From: Peromyscus leucopus
Taxonomy: Eukaryota; Chordata; Mammalia; Rodentia; Cricetidae
Direction: 5' to 3'
Length of the DNA: 64,000 bases
Assembly (NCBI RefSeq): GCF_004664715.2
Contig: NC_051074.1
Location: 16,903,678 to 16,967,677, forward strand
The notes under the pieces are model-generated. The model made no database searches and had not been told where the DNA came from. It was given only the letters and a program-made list of their open reading frames with translations. Made by a program: the position numbers and the translations under genes. This document shows, in pieces, positions 45,188 through 56,204 of this stretch (the first letter of the stretch is position 1; each line of letters begins with the position of its first letter).

Positions 45188-45401
45188 AAACATGGAGTTA
45201 TTGGCATAAGAACAGAAATGTTGATCAATGGAATTGAACTGAAGATACAGACATAGTTCCAAACGCTTATGGACACATGATTTTTGACAAATAAAAATAT
45301 ACAAAGGGAAAGAAAAGACAGGATCTTCAACAAATGGTCCTAGTCAAGCAGGTTTTTGGAAACAGAAAAATAAAAATAGATACATAAAAATAGATTCATA
45401 T

Positions 45402-45570
45402 GCCGGGCGGTGGTGGAGCATGCCTTTAATCCCAGTAGTCGGGAGGCAGAGCCAGGCGGATCTCTGTGAGTTCGAGGCCAGCCTGGGCTACCAAGTGAGT
45501 CCCAGGAAAGGCACAAAGCTACACAGAGAAACCCTGTCTCGAAAAACCAAAAAAAAAAAAAAAAAAAAAA

Positions 45571-45612
<42 letters not shown>
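45402..45612 (+). mobile_element. B1 SINE with (A)n(TA)n tail
   Basis: GCCGGGCGGTGGTGGAGCAT through CTCGAAAAACC, an A-run of about 22, then about 20 TA units (45,574-45,612): a microsatellite grown from the tail. Confidence 0.95.
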
Positions 45613-45614
<2 letters not shown>

Positions 45615-46904
45615 ATAGGCAAAAATTTCAACTCCAAATGGATGAGGGCCACAACCCAACATAAGACCAGACACAATTATTCTGATAGAAAAAAAAAAAA
45701 ACAAAGTAGCTAATCAACTTGAACTCACTGAGAGAAGAAAAGTCTTTCTGAACAGAAGACCAAAGGCACAAGCACTGAAACCAACATTTAATAAATGGTA
45801 TCTCATAAAGCTGGAAATCTATGACAAGAACATCGACATTCAGGCAAAGTAGCAGGTTACTGAACTGGAAAAGAACTTTATGCATTATACATTTGATAGG
45901 GAATTATTATCTAGGATATATAAAGAGCTAAAAGAAATGGAACATCAAGAAAACAAATAATCAAATTTTAAAAATTGACAAAATACTAAATGGAGAGTTC
46001 TCAAAAAATGAAACATAAATGTCTGAGAAATACTTAAAGGGAGATTTGTCATCCTTAGCCATCAAAGAAATGCAAATTAAAATTGCTTTCAGATTTCAGC
46101 TTACCTGAGTGAAAATGGCTCAGATCAACTAAGACAAACAAACAAACAAAAATAGCACATGCTGGCAAAGATGAAAGGAGTATGCAACACTTACTATTTG
46201 CTGGTGGGAATACAAAATTTTACATCCACTATGGAAATAAGTGTGCTGGTTCCTCGGGACACTGGAAACCAATCTACCTAAAGACCCAGTTAAATCACTC
46301 TTGGGCATATAGCCAAAGGACTCTACATTCTCCTAAAGAGATACTTGCTCATTCATGTTCACGGCTGTTCTATTCATTATTGCCAGAAATTGGAAACAGC
46401 CTATATGTCCATCTGATGGATGGATAAATAAAATGTGATACATATACACAATGGAATATTATTCATATGTTAGGACAAAAGAAATTAGGAAATTCTCAGC
46501 AAATAGGATAAACCAACAAAAAAAGTCATTCTGAGTGAGGTAGCCCAGACCCAAAAGACATATATTGTATACTTTCTTTTGTATATTGCTGTTAGCATTT
46601 ACTTCCAATTATATGTGCTACAATCTGAAAAACCACAGAAGACAGGTTCCTAGTAAGGGACTAACTGAGAGGAGAGGGCCTTCCAAGGAAGGTAAATGAA
46701 ATATAGCATTATGGTGAGACAACAGGAAAACTAAAAAGTATGAAATAGGGAGGGTTATTGGATTAGAAAGTAAAGGCAAATATGTAGAGATTTCAAATAT
46801 ATAAAAGAAATCTTCTCTTCCAAGGAAAGTGAAGAATGAAACAGATGACTTCTTGAATTCACATTAGCTCTGTGCTAGTAAAAATGTGGAAATACCCTCA
46901 GCTG

Positions 46905-47615
46905 TGTGGATGTGACTGGCTGTCTCTCTCCTTCTTGCAACAACAATGAATCTTAACTTCCTTTTTCAGAGTTAGTGTCTGTTCCATATATTTTTACTTT
47001 TTGTGCTAAAATTTGTAGGTTTTGGGCTTTTTAAAACATAAGAAAATATAAGTCTTAATTAAAGGAATTATTGGAATATTTCAAAATAAAATGTGGTGAT
47101 ATAAATGTGTTCAAGTGCATTCTATTTTAAAACAGTGCTATGAACGTAAAGAAATTGGGCTGTAAAACTGACATTTTACCCCACCTTTGCTTTAAATAGA
47201 CAGAAAACCCTTCATAATTCCTGTGAATTCTGCATTGATCTGAAAGTTTATGCAGTCAATATATTACTCTTTCAATCTAGTCAATAATTCTTTTTCTTCA
47301 CTTTCTTATTTTTGTTTGATTTGATTTATTAATAAAGATGACTTGATTGCCCATTGAACTATCTTCACAAGTAGACATGACTAAGGTACTTACTTCTGAA
47401 TTTCTTTGAACCTTTCTTAACCATTCATTCATTTTTTTTCCCCTCCTAGATCATTGCAAGGTAGTTAGTACACTTCTTTATTTGTTGTAATAAAATGACA
47501 ACTTTGCCTGAATATATTTTCCAAGACTCAACCATAGAAAAGAAAACTACAACTTTTTAGAAAGAAACGCACTTTTTTTCTCATTGCTATTGTCAGTAAT
47601 CTGTAGATTTCTCTC
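46905..47615. other. Unique sequence, no recognisable feature
   Basis: AT-rich; nothing supportable. Confidence 0.5.
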
Positions 47616-47618
47616 CCA

Positions 47619-47818
47619 CATGCGGGTTTAATTTATTTTTATTTTTATTTATTAATTAATTAATTAATTTATTTATTTTGATTTTTCGAGACAGGGTTTC
47701 TCTGTGTTGCTTTGTGCCTTTCCTGGGTCTCACTTTGTAGACCAGGCTGGCCTCGAACTCACGAAGATCCACCTGCCTCTGCCTCCCAAATGCTGGGATT
47801 AAAGGCATGCAGGTTTAA
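47619..47818 (-). mobile_element. B1 SINE, antisense, with near-exact duplication
   Basis: CATGCGGGTTTAA (47,619-47,631) and CATGCAGGTTTAA (47,806-47,818) flank a T/TA-rich tail plus an antisense B1 (CGAGACAGGGTTTCTCTGTG, CCAGGCTGGCCTCGAACTCA, GCTGGGATTAAAGG). The B1 start is truncated. Confidence 0.9.
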
Positions 47819-48075
47819 AATACAGGCCTTCACTCATTGGCTTGGTATCTATGCATATTGTGGACCAATGTAGCAAAAATCTCAGAACTTCTTGCTGGAT
47901 GAATAATTAAAGCAATGATTATCTCAATAATAAATGCCTTTGACCAGCGATTTTCATTATGAACACATTATATACTTTTTTTTTTTTAGGCTGACCCATA
48001 CAAATCTAGTCTCACCTTTAAGGAACATACAGCATAGAACAATCAGATGTATAGACTGTTGTTTGAAAATAATTC

Positions 48076-48245
48076 ACAGCTGGATGGTGATGGTGTATGC
48101 TTCTAATCTCAGCATTCAGGAAGCAGAGGCAGGCAATGTCTGAATTTAAGGCCAGAGTGGTCTACAGATTGAGTTCCAGGACATCTGGGGCTACATAAAG
48201 AAATCCTATCTCAAAAAAACAAAAACAAAAACAAAAAAACAAAGA
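48076..48245 (+). mobile_element. B1 SINE, older
   Basis: AGCTGGATGGTGATGGTGTA, AGCATTCAGGAAGCAGAGGC, GTTCCAGGACATCTGGGGCT and a CAAAAACAAAA tail. More diverged than the 40.9 and 45.4 kb copies. Confidence 0.88.
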
Positions 48246-48529
48246 AACAAAAAACTATATATATAGGAAATTGGAAAAGTAAATTTTTAATAAGGGTATA
48301 GTATGGGAGGGTCAGATAGAGGAGAGAATATGAGGATGCATAAATAACACTATTTTATTTAAATATTATATGACATTTCATACACGATATAGTCTGTTTA
48401 TATACTCACCATCTACTCATATCTTCTTCCCACCACAGTCTAATCCTTTCCTCCAAAAACATACCTTTCTTACATTCATGTCCTTTAATTTTGCTTGATA
48501 ATCCATTGAGTTTAACAGAGCTACTCACA

Positions 48530-49270
48530 ATAAAAAAAAATTTTTTTTTGGTTGTTTGTTTTGTGTTTTGCTGTGTCTTAATTTTTATATTTTTAATAAA
48601 AGTATAATTATATAATGCCTCTCTTTTACTCTCCTCCCTCCAAGTCTTCCCATGTGTCCCTTCTTCCTCCTCTCTTCATGCCTCCACTTCTTAAATTATT
48701 AGTGCATGTGTGCTTGTGCTTATTTCCAAACATATAAGTTCAACCCGGCCTGCTCAACTTGTGTAATGTTCCTTTCATGCATATGATTTGGGGCTGAGAA
48801 TTTGGTAATGAGTAATCATTAGGGAGGTTCTTCCCTGGTGGAGCCAATGTCTCCTCCTCTCAGAGTTGCTTAGTTGCCTGTAGGCAGGGCTGGCGTCCTA
48901 TGCGATGCATCGCTTCCAGTTTAGGATGTTTATTTGTATCCTCCTTGTTCACGTCTTGTTTAGGCAGCCATGTTGAAGAGACTTTACAGTGGAAGCTTCT
49001 CTAACATGTCTAGGAAAGGTGATCTCAGAGCAGACTTCCTGTTTGTCTCTTACAGTCTCCCATCCCCCTCATCTGATACTGTCCTCTAGCCTTAGGTACA
49101 GGAGCTGTGTTGTCAATCTATCAGTTGGGTCTAGGTACCACAAGTCAGTTCTCTGCATTTTGATTGATTGTGTGTCTAATGGTCCCTGTTTTTTTCAAGG
49201 AGACATTTCTTTGGTAAGGAATAAGACCTATACTCATCCGTGGGTAGAAGCAATAGTGAGTTTTAATGGA
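48530..49270 (-). mobile_element. L1 3'UTR, antisense
   Basis: CCCGGCCTGCTCAACTTGTG, AGGGAGGTTCTTCCCTGGTG, CTCTCAGAGTTGCTTAGTTG, GCAGCCATGTTGAAGAGAC, CATTTTGATTGATTGTGTG and GGAGACATTTCTTTGGTAAG. This is the antisense counterpart of the 3'UTR at 25.9-26.25 and 28.03-28.46 kb. Confidence 0.75.
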
Positions 49271-49329
49271 TAAATCTACTATTAGCAAGAAAAGTAAGAC
49301 TGGACAAAGAAAATGACAAAATTTATAAC

Positions 49330-49705
49330 ACTGTTTCAGTTTTGTTTATGTTTCTATGATAAATAAATACCATTATCAAAAGCAATTTCATGGAGGAAAG
49401 GATTTATTGAATTATAGGTTATAGTTCATCATCCTGGGAAGTCAGGAAGAAGCTTAAGGCAGAGATTATAGAAAAAAAAAAAATGTCGCTTTTTGGCTTG
49501 CTCCCTGTCACTTCTTCAGCCTGCATTCTTCAACGGTTCAGGCCAATTGATGAAGGAATTGCACAGGCCACAGTTCCCTCAACCCCTCTACATCAATTAG
49601 CAATCTAAAATGTCATGCAATCATGCCGGTAGGGCAATCAAATGAAGACAATTCCTTATATGAGGTTCTCTCTTCCAAAAATGTGTCAAGTTGATAAACA
49701 AGTTC
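49330..49705 (-). mobile_element. Lx-type L1 3' end, antisense
   Basis: TTTCTATGATAAATAAATACC, GGAGGAAAGGATTTATTGAA, TTGGCTTGCTCCCTGTCAC, CCCTCTACATCAATTAGCAA and GTGTCAAGTTGATAAAC. Standard antisense L1 3'-end block order. Confidence 0.72.
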
Positions 49706-49709
49706 AGCT

Positions 49710-50365
49710 ACTACACTGCCTCAAGAGACTAGTGTGCCAAGGGAGATGTATTAAAAACAACAAGAATTTTCCAAGGGAATTATTTTCTAGATCTCAGATT
49801 TACATAAATTCAGAAAGGCCAGTTCTCCTAGATTTAGGAAGGTCTGAATGTTGGCTTTTATTGGTGATGTTCAATTGAATGATCCTAGCTCCTGAATTAA
49901 AACTGCATTCTGTTCGTGAATGGTGAGAATTGCCTTAGAAGAAATGAGAGTATAAAAGTCAAATTATTTTCTGTTGGTATTTGAAGTTCACCACAGGCTT
50001 AGACCAAGCTCTCATAGAAGCTTCAAAAACCCAGAGCTAGAAGACAAGATGCAACTTTCTCACACATCAGAATATACTAATACCTTTTGGCTAACAGAGG
50101 AAGATGTTCAATAATAAAGTGAAGTAAAATAAAAAATATATATTGAATAATGTGAACTTTCCAGTGACATCTCTAAACAACTATATCTTCAAAAGAAACT
50201 AAATAACCACAATGTCCAAATACTTTAAAGGTAGTTTAATAAGCTACTAGTAAAGTTTCCATTTAGCATGTAAACTATGGAGACGGTCACCATCCAGATG
50301 AGGATAGGGAAATGGTAATAAAGTTTGATTGTGTGCTCCTAGTCTAGTCTAATACAGATACATTG
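49710..50365. other. Unique sequence, no recognisable feature
   Basis: Nothing supportable. Confidence 0.5.
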
Positions 50366-50370
50366 TCTGC

Positions 50371-50603
50371 CAGAGTAGTGGTTCTCAATATCTGGGTCAT
50401 GACCCCTTGGCATTGGATGATCTTTTCACAGTGGTCACATATCAGATATACTACACATCAAATATTTACATTATGATTAATAACAGTAGTAAAATTAAAG
50501 TTATGTAAGTAGCAATGAAATAATTTTATGGTTGGGGGCCATTACAATATGAGGAAACATACTTAAGGCTCACAGTGTTAAGAAGGTTGAGAATCACTGT
50601 TGT
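50371..50603 (+). mobile_element. URR1-like hAT-Charlie element
   Basis: Terminal inverted repeats AGTGGTTCTCAA (50,373) and TTGAGAATCACT (50,588), with the internal blocks GGGTCATGACCCCTTGGCAT, ATGATTAATAACAGTAGTAA and AATTTTATGGTTGGGGGCCA. This is the usual body of the non-autonomous rodent hAT family. It has no transposase; any parent enzyme acted in trans. Confidence 0.88.
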
Positions 50604-50604
50604 A

Positions 50605-52260
50605 AAGCTTCCAAACTATTATCAGCAATTAGTGCAAATCAGAGTCCAATGAGGGTTTAGGTCCAAAAACAAAGCTGAACTGTTACTGTAAGCTCTTGAA
50701 TAAAAAATAGCTGTTTGGCAAACTCTAGCTGGGACAAACCTACCTAGGAGGGCAGGAAATGCCATATTGATCTTGTTGGGAAATGGCTAAGACATGGCTA
50801 AGCCCACATATTGGAGTTACTGAGCAGGAATGAAAACTTCCTCTAAAGCAAGCAAAAACATTTCTCTACAGTGCACTCATCCAGGAGAGACGCATACCTA
50901 TTATAAAAAACTTAAAACTTCCAGAATGTAGACAAGAAAGATTAAACACAGGGCTTGAACAGGATGCTTCGACCTTCTCTGTGCCCTATCTGAATAATAA
51001 TTGTACTTTTTATTCTGAAAATTTAAACGGTAAGCAATTTAAGGCATAGCTATGTATTCTCCAAATAACTGGACCAGAAAGGCTTGTCAAAAATCATTTA
51101 CACAGTATTAGGTGATACTGATGAAGGGATGTATTGCACTCAGCATTTGTTTCACAATAATACATATTTGCTGGAGTGAAGGAAACAAAAACAGAGCGAA
51201 CACGGGAAACATATTTAAACTGATGATCTGATCTAGAAAATATTGTGAGTCTATCTGAGGCCTGCCTTTCTTCATCACTCATTTTTCACTTACTTTAAAT
51301 GTGAGGCGTCCTCATCATTTGTTGGCTTGTTGTAAAAAGTTCAATTGTTAACTCAAAGCACGGGGGTCTTCTCCAAACAGTTGATTTCTTTAGAAGTCTA
51401 CTCACTTCAAATGGAAATCCAAGGTTTGAATTGAATGTTTTATATGGTATCATTATGATATTTAATGGAATAGATTCTATTGGGTTATAGCCCAAAACAA
51501 GGAATAATGAAAAGAATTATAGAAGGGAGCGGGGAAACAATATGCTGTTTGATCTAAGTTGTTTTTATTTTCTTACACTGCATTGCAAATAGGAATTGAC
51601 TTGAGTGATGTAAACACATTCTTAGAGCTTTCATTAAAGTGAAATGCCATAAAGTGCTTGGAAGTAAAATCATAATGAGATTTTGCAATCAAACTTACCA
51701 TTTGTAATCAGCACACAAATTAAGAACTTTTCTCAATTTTTTTCCTCCCTTCCTTCTTCTGTGGTAAATTGACATGAGAGTTTAATGTCACAAATTGGTT
51801 TTCCTTGCTTTTGTATTCTGCACCAATGGAAAGATATTCATTTGTGTCTGGTTTCTTTTTGTAAAAGACTAAGAAGTCATATTTTTTCTTTCTTTAGATT
51901 ACTTTCTCTCAGTAATCTAAAATTGAACAAGACTTTTGCTATTATGACTTATGTTGCTACAAAGATTATGGTTGAGTTTAAAAATGAATATTATGTAGAG
52001 TTCAGTTTGAAATACATTTTTTGAAATATTTATAAGATTTATTGTTGTGTATAATATGTATGCATGTGCACATATGTTTGTGAATATTTGTTTAAAAATA
52101 TGAGGGTTCTTTTTAGATTGAGTTTGTTCTCTAAATGGGATGTGCACATTGTAACTTCTCCCATATTCTTAAAAAAGGCTAAATACTTTTAATGCATTTT
52201 TACTTTAGCAAAGCCATAAAGGATGCAGCAGCCATACACTGGGAATTACTGTTGTTTTGT
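50605..52260. other. Unique sequence, no recognisable feature
   Basis: No exon or repeat supported. Confidence 0.5.
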
Positions 52261-52261
52261 C

Positions 52262-52405
52262 TGGCTTCATGTTTGCTTGGTTCTCTGTATGTTAGTTTGT
52301 TTTAGATAATAATACATTCTAGGTTTCAAGTCTTAATCTTCCTGCCTCATACTCTGGAATTCTGTGGTTACAGGCATGTGGACACTACTTCAGGCTCCTC
52401 ATTGA
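52262..52405 (-). mobile_element. Degenerate B1/B4-like SINE, antisense
   Basis: TCTTCCTGCCTCATACTCTGG, TTCTGTGGTTACAGGCATGT and GGACACTACTTCAGGC resemble an old antisense B1 3' half. Weak. Confidence 0.4.
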
Positions 52406-52409
52406 TTTC

Positions 52410-54320
52410 ATTTTGTACTCACTGACTAGCGAAATGCAATACTGAACACATTTTCTAAGTTAATTAATCATTTGTGCTGTAATGTTTTTTTTTATTTTAT
52501 TATGGAAAATAATTTTGTTCATTGATAGCTTCACACTGGAGAAAACTATGCTTTGATCATATTTTTGAACCCTTCCAAGTTTCATATACACTTATCCTCT
52601 TTTCCTCTGCTTGAATTCACGACTTCTTATATTTTTAAAAAGAATTTTATCTTCTGTTTTCTATAAGCACATGGATGTAGGGCTGACCACTAAAGGATAA
52701 ACAACATACTAATGAACATTTCCCTGTATAAAATTACATCTCCTGCCACTAGTTACTGTGGACATTTTGGAGCCTCAGCTAAAAGTGGGATATTGTGAGT
52801 TCTTTGCTCACCTATGTTTGAATGTTGACTGTTTTGATCATGTTCTGTTGAGAAATCATGGACACAACTTTCTTCTCAAGGGTAGAAGATATTATTTAGC
52901 AGCAGACCTCAAAGATGGGAGGATAAAGCAGATATAGGAATAAATAAAATTACACTTGTTAGTAAAAAGTCGTAAGGACACAAAATAATTTGCAATCTTT
53001 GTAAAAAAAAAAATACACATCTAACATTGTTTAATTGCAATTACACCCCCATCCCGACCCAAGGAGGGAGAATGCCCCACCTAGAAGCCTAGATCTTCCA
53101 CATAAAATCTTCAATGCCTGGCATGTGACATCTCCATGCTAGCTGTTAGTTAAAGACATCTAGAGACTCCCCGGACCATACAGGCTATTGCTATTGATCT
53201 TGGATTTTATTTAGAACTTGAGGATGAGTCTCTATGTTAGAATAACCACACACTTCAGAAGTAGGACATGAAGAAATCAAGCTAGGTGACTTCTTTCCTG
53301 ATGGTTATCTTCATAATGTCATAAAGAGTTAAGTATAATGACAAGTGGTAAAAACTATGAAGAATCCTACCCAGCTGTAAATCCTGTTCTATATGACAAC
53401 TACTGACCAAGAAAAACATGACCAATGGTACAACAGAGGCACAAAGGTTGTGGGGGTAATTAGCTATGGCATGATTGCATGTAAGACCAATGAAGTTGGG
53501 GGTGAGATTCATATCAGTGCAGCAAACTTTGCAAAGAATCCACAGCTGGAGAGATCATAGACACTAAGGAAGTACTTTCTACCATTTTGGAACATTGTGA
53601 AAGAAGAGAAAAAGTGCTTAAGTTTTTGTTTGTTTCTTTGTTTTTATAAAAAGTCTGATCGAGATATTTTTTACTGACAGTCGGGTTTCTTTTTCATTGT
53701 GTTTTTATTCTGTGCTTAGTAAGGACTGACACAATTCATCAATTTTACATAGTGCCTACATTCACACTTGATTGGCCTTTTCATTCTCATAAGAGAAATT
53801 CTAATAATTTTGAAAAATGTAAGTTCTGATGCATAATATAGCCCTATTTATATCTTCTTTCTTCTATGGCCAGCATTTTATAACCTGTTTAAAATTATAT
53901 TAAATTGTATACGCCACTAAAACAACTATATTGAGAAAAGCATCTTTGAATATTTTAAATTTTAAAGACTTGAAATGTGTACACATGGACAGAAAGTCAA
54001 ACATTTACAAATTAAAGAAAAGTTTATATCTTTATTGAACTGTTACTCGGTTACTTGTACCTTATTTCTTAGTGTACATGTTCTATTACTGGTTGGGTTT
54101 GCAGTTTGCATGAGTTCAGAATAGAAAATCAATCCAAGTATATCCTGTCTCAGGTCTACGTTAATAAATACCGAGGATGTTATGGATTCCTAAATGTTGT
54201 TACTAAATATCACCTAGCTTACAAGAATGTTGTACAATGATACCATTATTTTATAGTTCCCATTTAACTTTATTTAAAATTCATTAACAATATTTAAGTT
54301 AAATCAATACGTAAAAGAAC
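52410..54320. other. Mostly unique; possible unclassified repeat at 53.04-53.60 kb
   Basis: The stretch around ACAACAGAGGCACAAAGGTTG (53.43 kb) and ATTAGCTATGGCATGATTGC resembles a rodent dispersed repeat I cannot name. The rest shows no signal. Confidence 0.35.
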
Positions 54321-54321
54321 A

Positions 54322-54325
<4 letters not shown>

Positions 54326-54371
<46 letters not shown>
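54326..54371. repeat. (CA)n microsatellite
   Basis: About 23 pure CA units. Confidence 0.96.
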
Positions 54372-54373
<2 letters not shown>

Positions 54374-54564
54374 TTAATGATGAGGAGAGAGGAGAGAGGA
54401 AGGGGTATTACCAAGTTTTTCAAGCTATACCTAACTTCAAAGTTCAAGTAATCCCCCCACCTTAACTCTCAGCTTCCAGATCACCTGAGCCTACAGGTGT
54501 GTAGCATCCTGTCCTCTTAAGGTAAATTAATATATCTATACTTATTGTAAAGATACTTGATACA

Positions 54565-54690
54565 TTTAGTTTCTTAAGACAAGGTTTCAAGGTTTCACTG
54601 TGTACACCCGGGCGGAATCAATTTTTACATCTTTCTGCTTCACTTTTCCAAGTCCTGGAATTACAGTCTTGAACCACCACACAGATTCAA
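54565..54690 (-). mobile_element. Degenerate B1-like SINE, antisense
   Basis: AAGACAAGGTTTCAAGGTTTCACTGTGTA, CCAAGTCCTGGAATTACAGT and CTTGAACCACCACACA follow the B1 antisense order with many changes. Confidence 0.55.
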
Positions 54691-54699
54691 CTACTATGT

Positions 54700-55310
54700 T
54701 ATGACATGTTGATAACTTCATAAGTTATTTAACAAAGATGATTATTTCTTTAAATTATTTTCCTATTTAAAAAGAAAAAGTATATACATCTCTCCATAAA
54801 TTCTTTAGGAATTATAAAATTTCAAAATAATAATTATTATTTCAAGCATTAGAAAACACAAGGGATAAGATTTAGCCAATATTTCATTTGATCTCCTTTT
54901 AAGAGGAAGAGCAATGTTACATACATATGTAAGAGCATAAAACTTATATAAATACTTGTATACACAATAATTATCTTCTAAATAAAATTTTCAAAAATCA
55001 CTCTGTTACTATGACAATGCTAAGGAGTCAAAACAGCAGATGACACTGTCATACTGGAGCTTGTTCAAGCTTTTGTATTGAAACATTTCCAATAATAGAA
55101 AATTAAGACCTAATTTCAAAAACATTACTGCTCAATCATTCCTCAGCATTGTTAGCTACAATTTAATTCATTTCATTTTTATGTGAGGTAGTGCTCATTG
55201 TGTGATAAAAGTGATGCAAGCAGTGATCAGTGCAAACCATACTAGTTTGCATAACTCTTCTGAGGTCTTTCACTTTATTTTCCATGTAGCCTCTCAAAGA
55301 AATACTACAG
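54700..55310. other. Unique sequence, no recognisable feature
   Basis: AT-rich; nothing supportable. Confidence 0.5.
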
Positions 55311-55322
55311 AGATGGATAGAT

Positions 55323-55374
<52 letters not shown>
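55311..55374. repeat. (GATA)n microsatellite
   Basis: About 13 GATA units with a GATGGATA-type start. Confidence 0.96.
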
Positions 55375-55375
<1 letters not shown>

Positions 55376-55479
55376 AATAAGATCCAGACAGAGAGAGGTC
55401 AGCTGATGGAGTTGTACTGTGCTATTTTAAAAAGTCGCTATCTTCCCTTGGCAAAGAAGGATGTCTGTGTAGTTAGGAA

Positions 55480-55995
55480 TGGTTATGTGTTTCATTAGCT
55501 ATACTTGGTTGTCAACTTGGCTACATCTGAAATTAAAGAAAACCCCAAATAAAGGGGCACACCTGTGAGAGATTTTTCTTAATTTGAAGTCTGTAGATTG
55601 ACTTCTGATTCAGACCTCTAAGGTGGGAAGACACATCTTTAATTAGATCTTTTAAATTGGGAAGGCTCACCTCTAATCTGTGCCATGTCTTCTGTCAGAA
55701 GACTGTGTAAGGAAAGACATAGAAGGACATACTTTTAGCCTGCTTGTTCTTGCTCTTGTTGACAAGTTTGCATCCTTCACTGGCATTTGAGCTACTTATT
55801 CAGGATTCTGGCATATAATGACAATCATCTGAGACATCTACCCTATGGACTGAGCAACTACTAGATTCTTGGACCCTAATTCATATGCTGGACTATAGCC
55901 TGTATGTTATTCTAATAAATCTCATTTCTCTATATATATATAGAGAGAATCATTCTGTAAGTTCTGATACTCTAGAGAAACCTGACTAATACAGA
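55480..55995 (+). mobile_element. Rodent terminal repeat (Lx-like 3' end), sense
   Basis: TTGGTTGTCAACTTGGCTAC, GGGCACACCTGTGAGAGATT, TTCACTGGCATTTGAGCTAC, TTCTAATAAATCTCATTTC, TATATATAGAGAGAATCATT and CTAGAGAAACCTGACTAATA. The AATAAA and the CTGACTAATACAGA end are typical of rodent L1-type termini. Confidence 0.68.
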
Positions 55996-56182
55996 CTTCT
56001 CTGAGTTTAGGAGTCCTTTCTTCATGCCTTGGATAATTTATAACTCAGGAGTTAAGAGTTCAAGATGCTGATGGTCACACAAAACTTCCACCCAGTTACT
56101 GTCCTCCAAGTTTTGTCTTGCACCTGGCTCCTGAGTTTTTATTGGTAAAATTGAAATATTGAGATTTAGACAAAACCACATT

Positions 56183-56200
56183 TGGCATCCAATGTGGGCA
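56183..56200 (+). promoter_or_regulatory. Retroviral primer-binding site, tRNA-Lys type, mutated
   Basis: TGGCATCCAATGTGGGCA matches the tRNA-Lys(1,2)-type binding site pattern used by several class II retroviruses, at about 14 of 18 positions. It sits between LTR-like sequence and gag, as expected. Confidence 0.7.
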
Positions 56201-56204
56201 CAAC

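Larger units (their letters stand above)
39890..46900 (+). mobile_element. Old near-full-length L1 with nested insertions
   Basis: 5'UTR-like C/T-rich leader (39.9-40.85 kb, start uncertain), leader block TCAATAGCAATCATGG (40.88 kb), ORF1 remnant (41.25-41.9 kb: CAGGGACATCATGAAAAGACG, with K-R-R-N-L-R-I-I-G-I-E-K-G readable), ORF2 remnant (42.0-46.56 kb: CACCTCACCAGATGCTGCCTC, AATTATCATCTCATTAAATGC, TGCAGATGATATGATTTTAT as the A-D-D motif at about 44,038, and CATTCTGAGTGAGGTAGCCC near 46.53 kb) and a short 3'UTR. Riddled with stops and indels. Contains B1s at 40.16, 40.32, 40.95, 45.02 and 45.40 kb and an antisense L1 3' end at 44.24 kb. Its own reading frames are dead. Confidence 0.75.

Noticed and set aside
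45034..45333. S-F-F-L repeat frames resembling a membrane protein
   Set aside because: Caused by the (GAAA)n tail of a B1 half-element read in antisense.
55925..55955. TATATATATAGAGAGA considered as a promoter TATA region
   Set aside because: It is a conserved internal part of the rodent terminal repeat at 55.48-55.99 kb and lies near its 3' end.
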